From Variovorax sp. 679 (GTDB lineage: Bacteria; Pseudomonadota; Gammaproteobacteria; Burkholderiales; Burkholderiaceae_C): 58,198 nucleotides of DNA. The notes beneath the pieces were generated by a model that was given only the letters and a program-made list of their open reading frames with translations, did not search any database and was not told the origin of the DNA. A program made the position numbers and the translations under genes. The stretch lies in NCBI RefSeq assembly GCF_003952185.1, contig NZ_RXFS01000023.1, forward strand, positions 1 to 58,198, read 5' to 3'. Below are positions 35,822 to 45,071 of the stretch, piece by piece (within the stretch, counting starts at the first letter, position 1; every line of letters begins with the position of its first letter).

Positions 35822-36805
35822 TTGCACACGAAAGAAACCCTTGCCGCTGTCGCGCCCGGAACACCGTCCGGCCCGCGGCTCACGCCGAAGATGGCCAGCG
35901 TCGTCGAGCGCATGGCGCGCGCCGGCCATCCACCGCTCGACCAGCAGACGCCCGACGAGGCCAAGGCCTCCTACGAAAAAGGCGCGGGCGTGCTCGAAGT
36001 GCCCAAGCCTGAATTGGCGCGTGTCGAAGACTTCACCATCACTGCCCGCGACGGATACGCGATTCCCGCGAGGCTGTATGCGCCGTCTTCGGCGGTGCTG
36101 CCCGTGCTGATCTATTTCCACGGCGGCGGCTTCACGGTCGGCAACATCCGCACGCACGACACGCTGTGCCGCGTGCTGAGCGCGAAGAGCGGTTGCGCGG
36201 TGGTGTCCATCGACTACCGGCTGGCGCCCGCGCACAAGTTCCCGACCGCGTCGAACGACGCCTGGGACGCCTTCCAGTTCATCGCGAAGCAAGGCGCGAG
36301 CCTCGGCGTGGACTCGTCGAGGCTGGCGGTGGGTGGCGACAGCGCCGGCGGCACGCTCGCGGCCGTGTGCGCCATCCTCGCGCGCGACGGGGGTTTGCCG
36401 CTTTCGCTGCAGATGCTGATCTATCCCGGCACCACGGCGCACCAGGACACCGCTTCGCACCTGCGCCATGTCAACGGCCCGCTGCTGACCAAGGCGATGA
36501 TCGACTTCTTCTTCGCGCAGTACGTCCGCACGCCGGCAGACCGCGACGACTGGCGCTTCGCACCGCTGCTGGCCGACGACGTGGACGGCGTGGCGCCGGC
36601 CTGGATCGGGCTGGCGGAGAGCGATCCGGTGGTCGACGAAGGCATCGCATACGCCGACAAGCTGCGCGCGGCGGGCGTGCAGGTCGACCTGGAAATCTAT
36701 CGCGGCGTGATCCACGAATTCATCAAGATGGGCAGGGCGATTCCGGAGGCGCTGCAAGCGCAGGATGATGCGGCCCGGGCACTGCGGGAGGCCTTGCAGC
36801 CTTGA
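35822..36805 (+). CDS. Alpha/beta hydrolase, HSL-type esterase
   Basis: 327 residues from a TTG start at 35822; the first in-frame ATG is 23 codons later and would remove part of the cap, so TTG is favoured. The hormone-sensitive-lipase features are all present: oxyanion motif H-G-G-G-F (near 100), Y-R-L-A-P-A-H-K-F-P, nucleophile G-D-S-A-G-G (Ser near 175), Asp in E-S-D-P-V-V-D-E-G and His in R-G-V-I-H-E-F. It hydrolyses short acyl esters in the cytoplasm. It diverges from the iron-type dehydrogenase, suggesting an ester-to-alcohol degradation pair, and its stop overlaps the start of the SWIM gene. Confidence 0.88.
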   Translation: MHTKETLAAVAPGTPSGPRLTPKMASVVERMARAGHPPLDQQTPDEAKASYEKGAGVLEVPKPELARVEDFTITARDGYAIPARLYAPSSAVLPVLIYFHGGGFTVGNIRTHDTLCRVLSAKSGCAVVSIDYRLAPAHKFPTASNDAWDAFQFIAKQGASLGVDSSRLAVGGDSAGGTLAAVCAILARDGGLPLSLQMLIYPGTTAHQDTASHLRHVNGPLLTKAMIDFFFAQYVRTPADRDDWRFAPLLADDVDGVAPAWIGLAESDPVVDEGIAYADKLRAAGVQVDLEIYRGVIHEFIKMGRAIPEALQAQDDAARALREALQP

Positions 36806-38172
36806 GCGCGGTCGCGCATGCCTACCGGTACGCGCACGCATCGGCTGCGCTGGCGGAGCCGTCGGGCCCGCGGCTGAGCCTTGCGACCTCCAGCCCGCAG
36901 ACCGACGGCGGCACGGCGCATCCGCATTTCTTCGAGGGCCAGCTGCTCCAGCCCCGGCTGTGCGCCGAGCTGCTGAGTGCCGTGCACCTGGTGGTCGGCT
37001 CGCGCTTCTTCACGCCCGCCAACAGCGTTGCACGCGCCATCGCGCTGGCCGATCCGGTGGTCACGGCCGGCGGCGAGTTGTTGCGCTTCGAGGGCTTTTC
37101 TTCTTGCTGCAGCTGCTATGTGCGGGTGGACCTGCTGCCCGATTCCTACGATGGGCAGGTGATGGGCAAGGGCACGACGAATGTCGACTTCAACGCTCCC
37201 ATGCGCGCCGCGCTGGCCCGGATGCGCGATGCCGATGGGCTTGCGCTCTCGGTCGGGCGCGATGCGCTGACGCTGCAATCGGGCGACAGCGAGGTGGTCG
37301 AGCGCAAGGTGGCGTTGCCGTTGCGCTGGCTGCGCGGCATGGTCGAGGTGCAGTCGTACCTGGCCAGCATGCGGCAGCGCTTCGAGCTCAAGGGGCTGGA
37401 GGCGTTGCGCTTCCTTCGCACGCTGCCCAGGGCTTCGACCAGCCGCACCCCGCTGTGGGTGGTGCCGTCGCCGAAAGGCCCCTTCACCACGACGAAGCCG
37501 CACCCGCAAGGCGTGCGGGTGACCGATGCCAGCCGCCTTCGCGTGCTCGAAGCCTTGCTGCCCAAGGCCCGAAGCCTCGCTGTGCACGCCGACGAGGCGC
37601 AGCAGGCCAGCGCATGGGTGCTGGATTTTCCGGGCGCACGGCTCACACTGGCGCTCAGCGCCGAGCCCTGGCGCGGCTTCTCGGGCGAGGGGCAGGCGCT
37701 GCGCGCGCTGATGCGCATGGATGATGAGCGCGCCGTGTCGCAGGTGAGGGCGCAACTGAACTGGCAGGCGCTGATCGACGCGCCGGCGCTGGGGCGTACG
37801 CTGGACATCGCCGAGGCGAGCGTGGAAGACAGCCTGCGCATCCTCGGCGCCTCCGGCCTTGTGGGCTTCGACCTGGTCGAGCGGCGCTACTTTCATCGCG
37901 TGCTGCCGTTTGACCTGTCTTCGGTCGAGGACATGCACCCGCGCCTAGCCGATGCGCGCGAGCTCATGGCGCGCGGTGCCGTCACCATCGCCAACGCCAG
38001 CCCGGTCGAGGCGCAAGTGAGCAGCTCAGGCACTTCGTACAGCGTTCGGGAGATCGATGGGGAGCTGCGCTGCACCTGTCCCTGGTATGCAAAGCACCAG
38101 GGCGAGCGCGGCCCTTGCAAGCATGTATTGGCGGTGGAGGCGACGGCCTTCGCGGCGGAAGGCGGGCAATGA
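36802..38172 (+). CDS. SWIM zinc-finger family protein
   Basis: 456 residues from a TTG start (TTGA overlap with the esterase stop); the absence of a nearby in-frame ATG supports this. The C-terminal SWIM zinc finger is complete: Cys 424, Cys 426, Cys 439 and His 441 (R-C-T-C-P-W-Y-A-K-H and G-P-C-K-H-V-L-A). SWIM fingers bind DNA or protein. The first 400 residues belong to a large uncharacterised region conserved with bacterial SWIM proteins. It overlaps the next gene by ATGA and so is clearly its functional partner; this SWIM plus large alpha-helical protein pair recurs in bacteria and has no assigned function that I know of. Confidence 0.85.
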   Translation: MSAVAHAYRYAHASAALAEPSGPRLSLATSSPQTDGGTAHPHFFEGQLLQPRLCAELLSAVHLVVGSRFFTPANSVARAIALADPVVTAGGELLRFEGFSSCCSCYVRVDLLPDSYDGQVMGKGTTNVDFNAPMRAALARMRDADGLALSVGRDALTLQSGDSEVVERKVALPLRWLRGMVEVQSYLASMRQRFELKGLEALRFLRTLPRASTSRTPLWVVPSPKGPFTTTKPHPQGVRVTDASRLRVLEALLPKARSLAVHADEAQQASAWVLDFPGARLTLALSAEPWRGFSGEGQALRALMRMDDERAVSQVRAQLNWQALIDAPALGRTLDIAEASVEDSLRILGASGLVGFDLVERRYFHRVLPFDLSSVEDMHPRLADARELMARGAVTIANASPVEAQVSSSGTSYSVREIDGELRCTCPWYAKHQGERGPCKHVLAVEATAFAAEGGQ

Positions 38173-40982
38173 GAAATGAAGAGGAACTGCCGGCATTCGT
38201 GCCGGCCGGCGCGCTGGAGCAGGCGGTTTACAGCGGCGACTTCGAGACGGCTCTCGCGAGCCTGGAGGCCATGCCTGCCGCCGGCCGCAAGGCCAGTGCG
38301 GAATCGATCGAGAAGATGGGCCAGATCATGCGGTCGAGCCACTGGCAGGGCAGCCCGTACGCACGCCTGTGGGGCGGAGAGGCCCAGGCCGCGCAGTACC
38401 GCGCGCTGCAGGCTGCCGTGGTCGTGTGCATGGAGCCCAAGGCCTTGCTCGATCATGCGAGCCTGCGGGTCGCGCTCGACCAGAAAACCGTCTTGGCGCT
38501 GTGCAAGCGCTTCGGCATCGATGCCACCAGCTGGCGCGCCGCGCTGCAGCAGGCGGCCGAGGCCAGGCTGCAAGCCTTCGCGGCCCACATCATGCCGGTG
38601 CAGAACCTCGTCGCGGCGGGGTTGATCGATCGCCCGCAAGGCGATGAGTACGCCATCGGCCTCATGGCCCTGCCGCGCGCGCTTTCCCGCCTGACCACGA
38701 TGGACCAGCATTTCGAGCGCGACCCCGGGCTGTACCAGGCCGTGCTGCGCCTCTTCGGCGTGGAGGGGACCGGCGAGCACAACCTGTCCGCGGTCGACAA
38801 GTACAACCACTCGCCGAAGAACTCCTGGTCGTACATCTTCATGGAGGGCGCGGTACGGGGCGAATTCACACGCGCACAGCTGCTCGAGAAGACGCTCGGC
38901 ACGCTGGAGAAGGACTGGCCCCAATTCCGCGCGGGCTGGTTTTCGCGCTTTCACGAGACGCTGGCGCCCGACGCGGACGAGATGGCGCCGTTTGCAGCGC
39001 GCTACCTTGGCCTGTGCCATAGCCGCATTCCGCCGACCGTCGCGCTGACGCTCGGTGCGCTGAAAACGCTGCAGGCGGCGGGGCACGTCGACGGAGCATC
39101 GCTGCTGGCCGCGCTGCGCCCGGCGTTCTACGCCAGTGCCAAGTCGCAGGTCGAAGCCGCTCTGAAGCTGGCGGAGGCTGTCGTCAGGCGCGAACCCTCG
39201 CTCGCGCATGAGGCCTCTGCGGTGGTGCTGTGCGGACTGGTGCACGAGGCTGCCGACCTGCAGAAGAAGATCATCGAACGGCTCAAGGGCTGGGGCGTTG
39301 ACGACGCGGCGAAAGGTGAGTTGGCGGCGTATGTCGACAGCGTGGCGGCGGTCAACCGGCCGGCGCTTGCGGCACTGCTCGGGGATGCCTCTGTACTCGC
39401 CGTGGTGCCGGTGGCCGTCGAGCAGACTCCGACAGGACGTGCGGGAGACGGCCCGATGGATCCGCTCGACGCCAGCCGCGCGCTCGTGCCGATCGCCGAT
39501 GCCGCCGAGCTGGTCGAACGGATCGCTTTCGTGCTCGAAAACTCCAACGACGTCGATGAGCTGGAGCGCGTTGTCGAGGCACTGGTGCGCATGGCGCCGC
39601 TGCCGGAAGCGCTGGTGAAGCAGTGCGCGCCCGTGGTCAAGCGAGCCCGCAAGCTGCTGCACAGCGAGGTGCCGGCCCGGCTGGCGCGGTTGCTGGTCTT
39701 CGTCACGAGCGGGGAGCGCCTGCCCGACCTGCGCGACGATCCGCGTCGGCTCGGCTTGCAGAAGCCGCAGGCCGACGAATTTCTGGCTTTGCGCATCGAC
39801 GATCTCGTCAATCAGGCCGCACGAGGCTGGGGCCTGGCACCATTGTCGTCGGCCACGCATACACGGGGATTCATCGACGCGGCGGTGTTCGTCGAGCGCA
39901 TCGCGGCGTATCAGGCGCGCGGCGCGGAACCGATCCAGGGAGAGCAGGTGAGGGGGCTGCTACGGCTGGCTCCGGTGCAGGGGCAAGGCGCGGCAGCCTT
40001 GCAGGAGAAGGCCCGCCGCCTGGCCGATGTTCCGCTGGTGCGGGCACTGCGCCACGCGCTCGGCGAGGATGGCGTCGCCATTCCAACCAAGGCCGATCAG
40101 GTGCAGGAGGCCTTGTTCGCGGCCGCCGCGCGCGTTCGACACCCGGGCGGAGACGATCCGCGAGTACTGGCGGTCTTGGGAGATTTCGGCCCCGACGGCG
40201 CGAACGCTGCTCACTACACATGGTCGGTGAGTTCAAGGAGCTCCACCTACGACGGCAAGACCTACGTTCATCACGACTTCCTGCTGGCGTCCGTCGCGGT
40301 ACCTCAAGACACGCCGCACGCGCTCGTCGCGGTGCGCCGCGCCGGCATCGAGGGTGACTACGACGAAGCCCTGCTGCGCTACGCCGCCACGGTGCTGCCG
40401 TCGTCGCTGGAGAGCTTCTTCGCGGCCGGCTGCCGCGAGATCGGCAACAACCTCGACTGGTGGGAGGCGCAGTGGCAGAACCGCGCCTATCTCGTGCCGC
40501 TGCTCGATCCCTCGGTACCCGTCACCGCCTCGCAGCCGATGGCGGTGCTGTTGCTGGCTTTGGCTCTTGCGGGCAAGGAGCCTGGGCAGACTGCGCTTGC
40601 CGTCGATGCGCTCGTGCATGCCTACACCGAAGCGCGGCTCGACGTGCCGGCGTTGGGGTCGCAGATGCGCGCGCTGCTAGCGTCATCGCTCGTGATGGCC
40701 AAACGCTACGGAAAGAGCCTGCAGGCAGCTGTGCGCGCCGATGCCCGGCTGGCCGCGCCGGCCTTCGATGTTCTCTGCGAAATGTTGACTGCGGACGCCG
40801 AAAATCCACCCAAGGACTTGGCCGCGCTGATGGAACTGTTGCTCGAGATTGCACTGAGCTCGCAGCGCGCGCTGCCCCCGACCACGCTGGGGCTGCTGAA
40901 AGAGCTCAAGCTCGGTGGCAAGGGCCGTGCGGTACAAAAGAATCTGCTCGCCCTGGGCCAGGCTTCACCGGCCCGAACCTGA
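38169..40982 (+). CDS. Large DUF6493-like protein, partner of the SWIM protein
   Basis: 937 residues, cytoplasmic, mainly alpha-helical with repeat-like helical pairs (for example SLAHEASAVVLCGLVHEAAD and PASRALVPIADAAEL-type text), no transmembrane segment. It looks like the DUF6493 family that sits beside SWIM zinc-finger genes. The aromatic T-W-S-V-S-S-R-S-S-T-Y and L-D-W-W-E-A-Q-W segments near 690-770 stand out. No Walker or nuclease motif is seen. Its ATG overlaps the SWIM stop, giving a coupled pair. Family assignment is from memory of sequence style and context and is moderately sure. Confidence 0.6.
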   Translation: MRNEEELPAFVPAGALEQAVYSGDFETALASLEAMPAAGRKASAESIEKMGQIMRSSHWQGSPYARLWGGEAQAAQYRALQAAVVVCMEPKALLDHASLRVALDQKTVLALCKRFGIDATSWRAALQQAAEARLQAFAAHIMPVQNLVAAGLIDRPQGDEYAIGLMALPRALSRLTTMDQHFERDPGLYQAVLRLFGVEGTGEHNLSAVDKYNHSPKNSWSYIFMEGAVRGEFTRAQLLEKTLGTLEKDWPQFRAGWFSRFHETLAPDADEMAPFAARYLGLCHSRIPPTVALTLGALKTLQAAGHVDGASLLAALRPAFYASAKSQVEAALKLAEAVVRREPSLAHEASAVVLCGLVHEAADLQKKIIERLKGWGVDDAAKGELAAYVDSVAAVNRPALAALLGDASVLAVVPVAVEQTPTGRAGDGPMDPLDASRALVPIADAAELVERIAFVLENSNDVDELERVVEALVRMAPLPEALVKQCAPVVKRARKLLHSEVPARLARLLVFVTSGERLPDLRDDPRRLGLQKPQADEFLALRIDDLVNQAARGWGLAPLSSATHTRGFIDAAVFVERIAAYQARGAEPIQGEQVRGLLRLAPVQGQGAAALQEKARRLADVPLVRALRHALGEDGVAIPTKADQVQEALFAAAARVRHPGGDDPRVLAVLGDFGPDGANAAHYTWSVSSRSSTYDGKTYVHHDFLLASVAVPQDTPHALVAVRRAGIEGDYDEALLRYAATVLPSSLESFFAAGCREIGNNLDWWEAQWQNRAYLVPLLDPSVPVTASQPMAVLLLALALAGKEPGQTALAVDALVHAYTEARLDVPALGSQMRALLASSLVMAKRYGKSLQAAVRADARLAAPAFDVLCEMLTADAENPPKDLAALMELLLEIALSSQRALPPTTLGLLKELKLGGKGRAVQKNLLALGQASPART

Positions 40983-41046
40983 GGCGCTTCGGATTGCCGC
41001 AATCCATTTCCATCTTTCGATTCCATCAACTATTCCGGAGATATGA

Positions 41047-41922
41047 ATGCAACGTAGCGATTTCCGCTTTTTCCACCGCCTGCGCGTACGCTGGGCCGAG
41101 GTCGACATGCAGAAGATCGTCTTCAACGCGCACTACCTGATGTACTTCGACACCGCCATCTCCGACTACTGGCGTGCGCTGGCGCTGCCGTATGAGGAGT
41201 CGATGCACGCGATGGGCGGCGACCTGTACGTGCGCAAGGCGACGGTCGATTTCCGTGCCTCGGCGCGCATCGACGACGTGCTCGACGTGGGCATGCGCTG
41301 CGCGCGCATCGGCAATTCGTCGATGGTGTTCGAGGGCGGGCTGTTCCGGCAGGACCAGTTCCTGGTGGGCTGCGAGCTGGTCTATGTGTTCGCCGACCCG
41401 GCCACGCAGACATCGAAGCCGGTGCCGGCAGCCCTGCGCGAGGTGCTGACCGGGTTCGAGGCCGGCGAGTCCATGCGGACCATCGAGACGGGCGACTGGG
41501 CCACGTTGGGCGAAGGCGCCGGTGCCTTGCGGCGCGCCGTGTTCATCGAGGAGCAGAACATTCCCGAAGCGATGGAATGGGACGAGCAGGACGCTGTCGT
41601 GTTGCACGCGGTGGCGCGCAACCGTCTCGGACAGGTCATTGCCACGGCCCGGCTGTTGCCCGCCGAGAACGGCATCTCGCATATCGGCCGCGTGGCGGTG
41701 CATCGCAGCCTGCGCAGTGGTGGCCACGGTGCCGCTGTGATGCAGGCACTCGAGGACGCAGCCAAGGCGCGCGGTGCCAGCGTGGTCGCGCTGAACGCCC
41801 AGCGCAGTGCCGAGCGCTTCTATGGGCGGCTGGGCTATGTGCCGCACGGCGACGGCTTCGAAGAGGCCGGCATTCCGCACATCGAGATGCGCCGGTCTCT
41901 TCTCTCTTCTTCCTCTCAGTAG
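41047..41922 (+). CDS. Fusion of YbgC/FadM-type acyl-CoA thioesterase and GNAT acetyltransferase
   Basis: 291 residues in two parts. Residues 1-135 are a hot-dog thioesterase: R-V-R-W-A-E-V-D-M-Q-K-I-V-F-N-A-H-Y-L with the catalytic Asp of the YbgC group. Residues 145-285 are a GNAT domain: A-L-R-R-A-V-F-I-E-E-Q-N-I-P, then the acetyl-CoA loop region R-S-L-R-S-G-G-H-G-A-A-V-M and A-E-R-F-Y-G-R-L-G-Y-V at the end. No stop codon, frameshift or internal ribosome site breaks the join, so it is one polypeptide. Thioesterase and acyl-CoA-using transferase in one chain suggests handling of a shared acyl-CoA pool. Its last seven bases overlap a convergent gene. Confidence 0.9.
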   Translation: MQRSDFRFFHRLRVRWAEVDMQKIVFNAHYLMYFDTAISDYWRALALPYEESMHAMGGDLYVRKATVDFRASARIDDVLDVGMRCARIGNSSMVFEGGLFRQDQFLVGCELVYVFADPATQTSKPVPAALREVLTGFEAGESMRTIETGDWATLGEGAGALRRAVFIEEQNIPEAMEWDEQDAVVLHAVARNRLGQVIATARLLPAENGISHIGRVAVHRSLRSGGHGAAVMQALEDAAKARGASVVALNAQRSAERFYGRLGYVPHGDGFEEAGIPHIEMRRSLLSSSSQ

Positions 41923-42845
41923 CGGCTGGGCGGATCCGGCACGTAGCCCGCGTCCGAACCCGGGAACGGCGACGGACCGGCCGGGCGCGGCCAGCGTGGC
42001 GCGGGCGGTACCGGGATCACGCCGGCGGCGATGAGGTTCTCGCGGCTGTCGTAGCGGATTCGGACCACCTCGTCGGGCGACGACTGCGCGCGTTCGAAGG
42101 TGGTCTTGCCGACATACGAGGTTTCGCGGCGGCCGTGGGCGGTGCCCAGGCTCGGGCTGGGGGCAGACTGGCGGGCCACGCTGCCTGCCGCGGAGGATTC
42201 GGCTGCCGGGGCAGCGTTGTCTGCCGAGCCCGCCTTCGCGCGCGCGTCGCCCTGGTACGACGATGACTCGCTGCGGCGTTCGCGCTCGCTGCCGTATCCA
42301 CCGTATTCGTCGCGACGCGGAAAGGGTGTGATCGGAGGAGGCGGCGGCTCCGGCATGCGCTCGCGGAACATCGCGACGCCGATCACGCCCACGTCGTCGG
42401 GCCGGCCGGTGCGGCTTGCGTAGGAGTTGCCGGCCGCCGCGAACTCGAAGGCCGCGATCTGCGAGTCGCTCTTGCGCCAGCCGGTGATGTCGCTGCGCTC
42501 GCGCGGGCTGAAGACATAGCCGTTTTGCAGGACGCCTGCGGTTTCGCCCGTGACGACATTGACACCGTCCACCGACATCACGGCCATGATGCGCTCGCCC
42601 ATCGCGTTGCGCGCCCGGATGGCGTAGCGCGCACCGGGACGACCGGCCACCCAGTATTCGCCGCGGTGGCGGTAGATCGGCAGTTCGGCGCCGGTGCCGC
42701 GGTCGACCACGCTGATCTGCATCAGCGAGCCGATGCGGCTGGATGGCATTGGCGGCGCATAGGAGCGCTCCGGGTTCTGCGCGCAGGCCGGTAGCGAAAC
42801 CATGGCGCTGAGGGCCAGGGCGGTGGAAAAGAGTCTGCGCTTCAT
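41916..42845 (-). CDS. Exported protein of unknown function, Pro/Ser-rich second half
   Basis: 309 residues. The signal peptide (RLFSTALALSAMVSLPACAQ) has a Cys before the likely cleavage region, so a lipoprotein is possible (L-P-A-C). A folded domain spans about 35-165 (RYAIRARNAMGERIMAVMSV, then SPRERSDITGWRKSDSQIAA), and the second half is rich in Pro, Ser, Arg and Ala. The folded part is a conserved but uncharacterised Betaproteobacterial domain. It is convergent with the thioesterase-GNAT gene and separate from ygfZ by the ygfZ terminator. No function is proposed. Confidence 0.7.
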   Translation of the reverse strand: MKRRLFSTALALSAMVSLPACAQNPERSYAPPMPSSRIGSLMQISVVDRGTGAELPIYRHRGEYWVAGRPGARYAIRARNAMGERIMAVMSVDGVNVVTGETAGVLQNGYVFSPRERSDITGWRKSDSQIAAFEFAAAGNSYASRTGRPDDVGVIGVAMFRERMPEPPPPPITPFPRRDEYGGYGSERERRSESSSYQGDARAKAGSADNAAPAAESSAAGSVARQSAPSPSLGTAHGRRETSYVGKTTFERAQSSPDEVVRIRYDSRENLIAAGVIPVPPAPRWPRPAGPSPFPGSDAGYVPDPPSRY

Positions 42846-42922
42846 GGTGTGTCTTCCTTGCCAGGAGTTGATCGGTGCTGGCTTCTACGGCGCAGCAACG
42901 GCAACAGGGTTAGAAGACACGC

Positions 42923-42955
42923 AAAAAAAATGGCGCCATCTGTTCGATAGCGCCA
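42923..42955 (-). terminator. Rho-independent terminator of ygfZ
   Basis: On the minus strand, TGGCGC and GCGCCA (42950-42955 and 42931-42936) form a GC-rich stem around a 13-base loop, followed at once by a run of eight T (42923-42930). It lies 43 bases after the ygfZ stop. Confidence 0.85.
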
Positions 42956-42997
42956 AACGCCTTTTTCAGGGGCGTTGGGGGTAAGGGGACGGGAGGC

Positions 42998-43924
42998 TCA
43001 GATGTCCTCTAGCAGGGGGTACGGCAGCGGCTCGACAGTGAGCGCCGGACCATCGGCCGCGCCCGCGCGCAGGCCACCGGCCTCGAGCGCGGCAATCTGC
43101 ATCGAGATCAGCGCAGACCAGCCGCCGTCGGGCGCCGGCGCGGCCTGTGCCACGGTGCCCACGGGCTGCTCCGCGTCGCCGGCGGCGAACACTTCCTGTC
43201 CGGCGGACACGGGCGCATCGGCCTGCACGAGATAGGTGCGGCGCTTCAGCGTGCCGCGGAACTGGCTGCGCGCAACCACTTCCTGGCCGGGGTAGCAGCC
43301 TTTCTTGAAGTTCACGCCGCCAACCGACTCGTAGTTGATCATCTGCGGCACGAAGGCCTCGATGACCGGCGTGGTCAGGGTCACGATGCCGCTGCGGACC
43401 TCGCTCCACTGCCACAGGTTGTCGTCGAGCACCGGGCCCGCGGGGGCGGCATGGCCGGCCGGTGCGATCCAGAGGGCACGCGGCACGCCATCTGCCGGAT
43501 AAAGAGACACGGCACTGATTTCGTCGCCGACGGCAGTGCGCTTGCCGGGCGGGGTCGCGGCGTCGAGGCCGTTGCTGGTCAGGGCTGTGCCGGCCAGGCC
43601 GTACAGCGCGAATTGTTCAGTGGCGTCGGTCAGCTTGGCCTTGGCGCGCAGCACGTACATCGAAAGGCGCTTGAGCGTGGCGGCGAGGATGTCGCGGCTG
43701 CACACCAGCAGGATCAGTTCGGGTTGCGGCTTGATGCCGATGAAACTTGCGATCACACGGCCCTTGGCGGTGCACAGCGCGGCGAGGCGGGCGTCGGAGC
43801 CGCCGAGCAGGGAGAAGTCCTGCGTGAGCTGGCCGTGGAGAAAACTGGCGGCGTCAGGGCCTTCGACACGGATCACGCCAAGGTGGGAGAGGGCGGTCAC
43901 CCCATTGAGAACGACAGTGGTCAT
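42998..43924 (-). CDS. ygfZ: YgfZ/GcvT family folate-binding protein
   Basis: 308 residues from the ATG at 43924 (MTTVVLNGVTALSHLGVIRV), the position expected for the family; longer in-frame extensions have no support. The signature K-G-C-Y-P-G-Q-E near residue 210 carries the essential Cys. H-G-Q-L-T-Q-D at the N-terminal part matches the folate-binding fold shared with GcvT. YgfZ is a cytoplasmic protein that helps iron-sulfur cluster enzymes mature or stay repaired, using a folate. It is divergent from mltG, a common neighbour in Burkholderiales, and ends at a strong terminator. Confidence 0.93.
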   Translation of the reverse strand: MTTVVLNGVTALSHLGVIRVEGPDAASFLHGQLTQDFSLLGGSDARLAALCTAKGRVIASFIGIKPQPELILLVCSRDILAATLKRLSMYVLRAKAKLTDATEQFALYGLAGTALTSNGLDAATPPGKRTAVGDEISAVSLYPADGVPRALWIAPAGHAAPAGPVLDDNLWQWSEVRSGIVTLTTPVIEAFVPQMINYESVGGVNFKKGCYPGQEVVARSQFRGTLKRRTYLVQADAPVSAGQEVFAAGDAEQPVGTVAQAAPAPDGGWSALISMQIAALEAGGLRAGAADGPALTVEPLPYPLLEDI

Positions 43925-44048
43925 CGCTGAATTATCATGGCCGTGCCTGTCCCTTCGGGGCGGCAGGGGCTCCAGCCCTTCGGTTCGCAAGGGCACCGTT
44001 TTTTTCAGGTTGCCCCGGCTCATTTCCCGTCATCCCCACATCGGACTC

Positions 44049-45071
44049 GTGCGCAGCTTCTTCCTCACGCTTTTCCTGCTCGCCGCCCTGGCCGCGCTCG
44101 CGCTCGGCGGTGCCGGCCTCTGGTGGGTGCACCAGCCGCTCAAACTGCCGGCGCCCAGCGTCGACCTCTCGGTCGAACCCGGCACCACGCCGCGCGGCAT
44201 TGCCCAGGCAGTTGCCGACACGGGTGTGGACGTGCAGCCGCAGTTGCTCTACCTGTGGTTCCGCGTCTCGGGCCAAGACCGCCAGATGCGTGCCGGCAGC
44301 TACGAACTGGAGCGCGGCGTCACGCCCAAGCTGCTGCTCAACATCCTGGTGCGCGGCGAGGAGGCCACGCGCAGCCTGGTGCTGGTCGAGGGCTGGAACA
44401 TCCGGCAGGTGCGCGCCGCGCTCGCCAAGGCCGACCAGCTCAAGCCCGAGAGCGTGGGCATGACCGACGAGGCGCTGATGGCCAAGCTCGGCAAGCCGGG
44501 CCTGCATCCGGAAGGACGTTTCTTTCCGGACACGTACACCTATTCGAAGGGCTCGACCGACATCGCCCTGCTGCAGCGCGCGATGCGGGCCATGGACAAG
44601 AAGCTAGAGGCCGCCTGGGCGGCCCGCTCCTCCGATCTGCCGCTGAAATCGGCCGATGAGGCGCTTATTCTGGCCAGCATTGTCGAAAAGGAGACAGGCA
44701 AGGCCAACGACCGGGCGGAAATCGCGGCCGTATTCACCAACCGCCTGCGCATCGGCATGCCGCTGCAGACCGATCCGACCGTCATCTACGGCATGGGCAC
44801 CGCCTTCGACGGCAATCTGCGCAAGAAAGACCTGCAGACCGACACCCCCTGGAATACGTACACGCGCGGCGGCCTGCCACCCACGCCCATTTCCATGCCG
44901 GGCAAGGCGGCGCTTCTGGCGGCTGTGCAGCCGGCGCAAAGCAAATCGCTGTACTTCGTATCGCGCGGCGACGGCACCAGCCAGTTCAGCAGTTCGCTCG
45001 ACGACCACAACCGCGCGGTCAACCGCTACCAGCGCGGCGGCGGCGACTCCAAACCGAAGGCGACCCAATGA
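44049..45071 (+). CDS. mltG: Endolytic murein transglycosylase MltG
   Basis: 340 residues from a GTG start at 44049 directly before the membrane anchor (FFLTLFLLAALAALALGGAG). A LysM-like region follows, then the catalytic domain (L-P-L-K-S-A-D-E-A-L-I-L-A-S-I-V-E-K-E-T-G), where the Glu of V-E-K-E-T is the catalytic residue, and the conserved R-L-R-I-G-M-P-L-Q-T-D-P-T-V-I-Y-G. It cuts nascent peptidoglycan glycan strands at the inner membrane's outer face. It overlaps tmk by ATGA and leads the operon mltG-tmk-holB-pilZ. Confidence 0.93.
   Translation: MRSFFLTLFLLAALAALALGGAGLWWVHQPLKLPAPSVDLSVEPGTTPRGIAQAVADTGVDVQPQLLYLWFRVSGQDRQMRAGSYELERGVTPKLLLNILVRGEEATRSLVLVEGWNIRQVRAALAKADQLKPESVGMTDEALMAKLGKPGLHPEGRFFPDTYTYSKGSTDIALLQRAMRAMDKKLEAAWAARSSDLPLKSADEALILASIVEKETGKANDRAEIAAVFTNRLRIGMPLQTDPTVIYGMGTAFDGNLRKKDLQTDTPWNTYTRGGLPPTPISMPGKAALLAAVQPAQSKSLYFVSRGDGTSQFSSSLDDHNRAVNRYQRGGGDSKPKATQ

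Noticed and set aside
41047..41922. Two separate genes (thioesterase and GNAT)
   Set aside because: There is no stop, start or ribosome site at the junction; the frame is continuous from 41047 to 41922.
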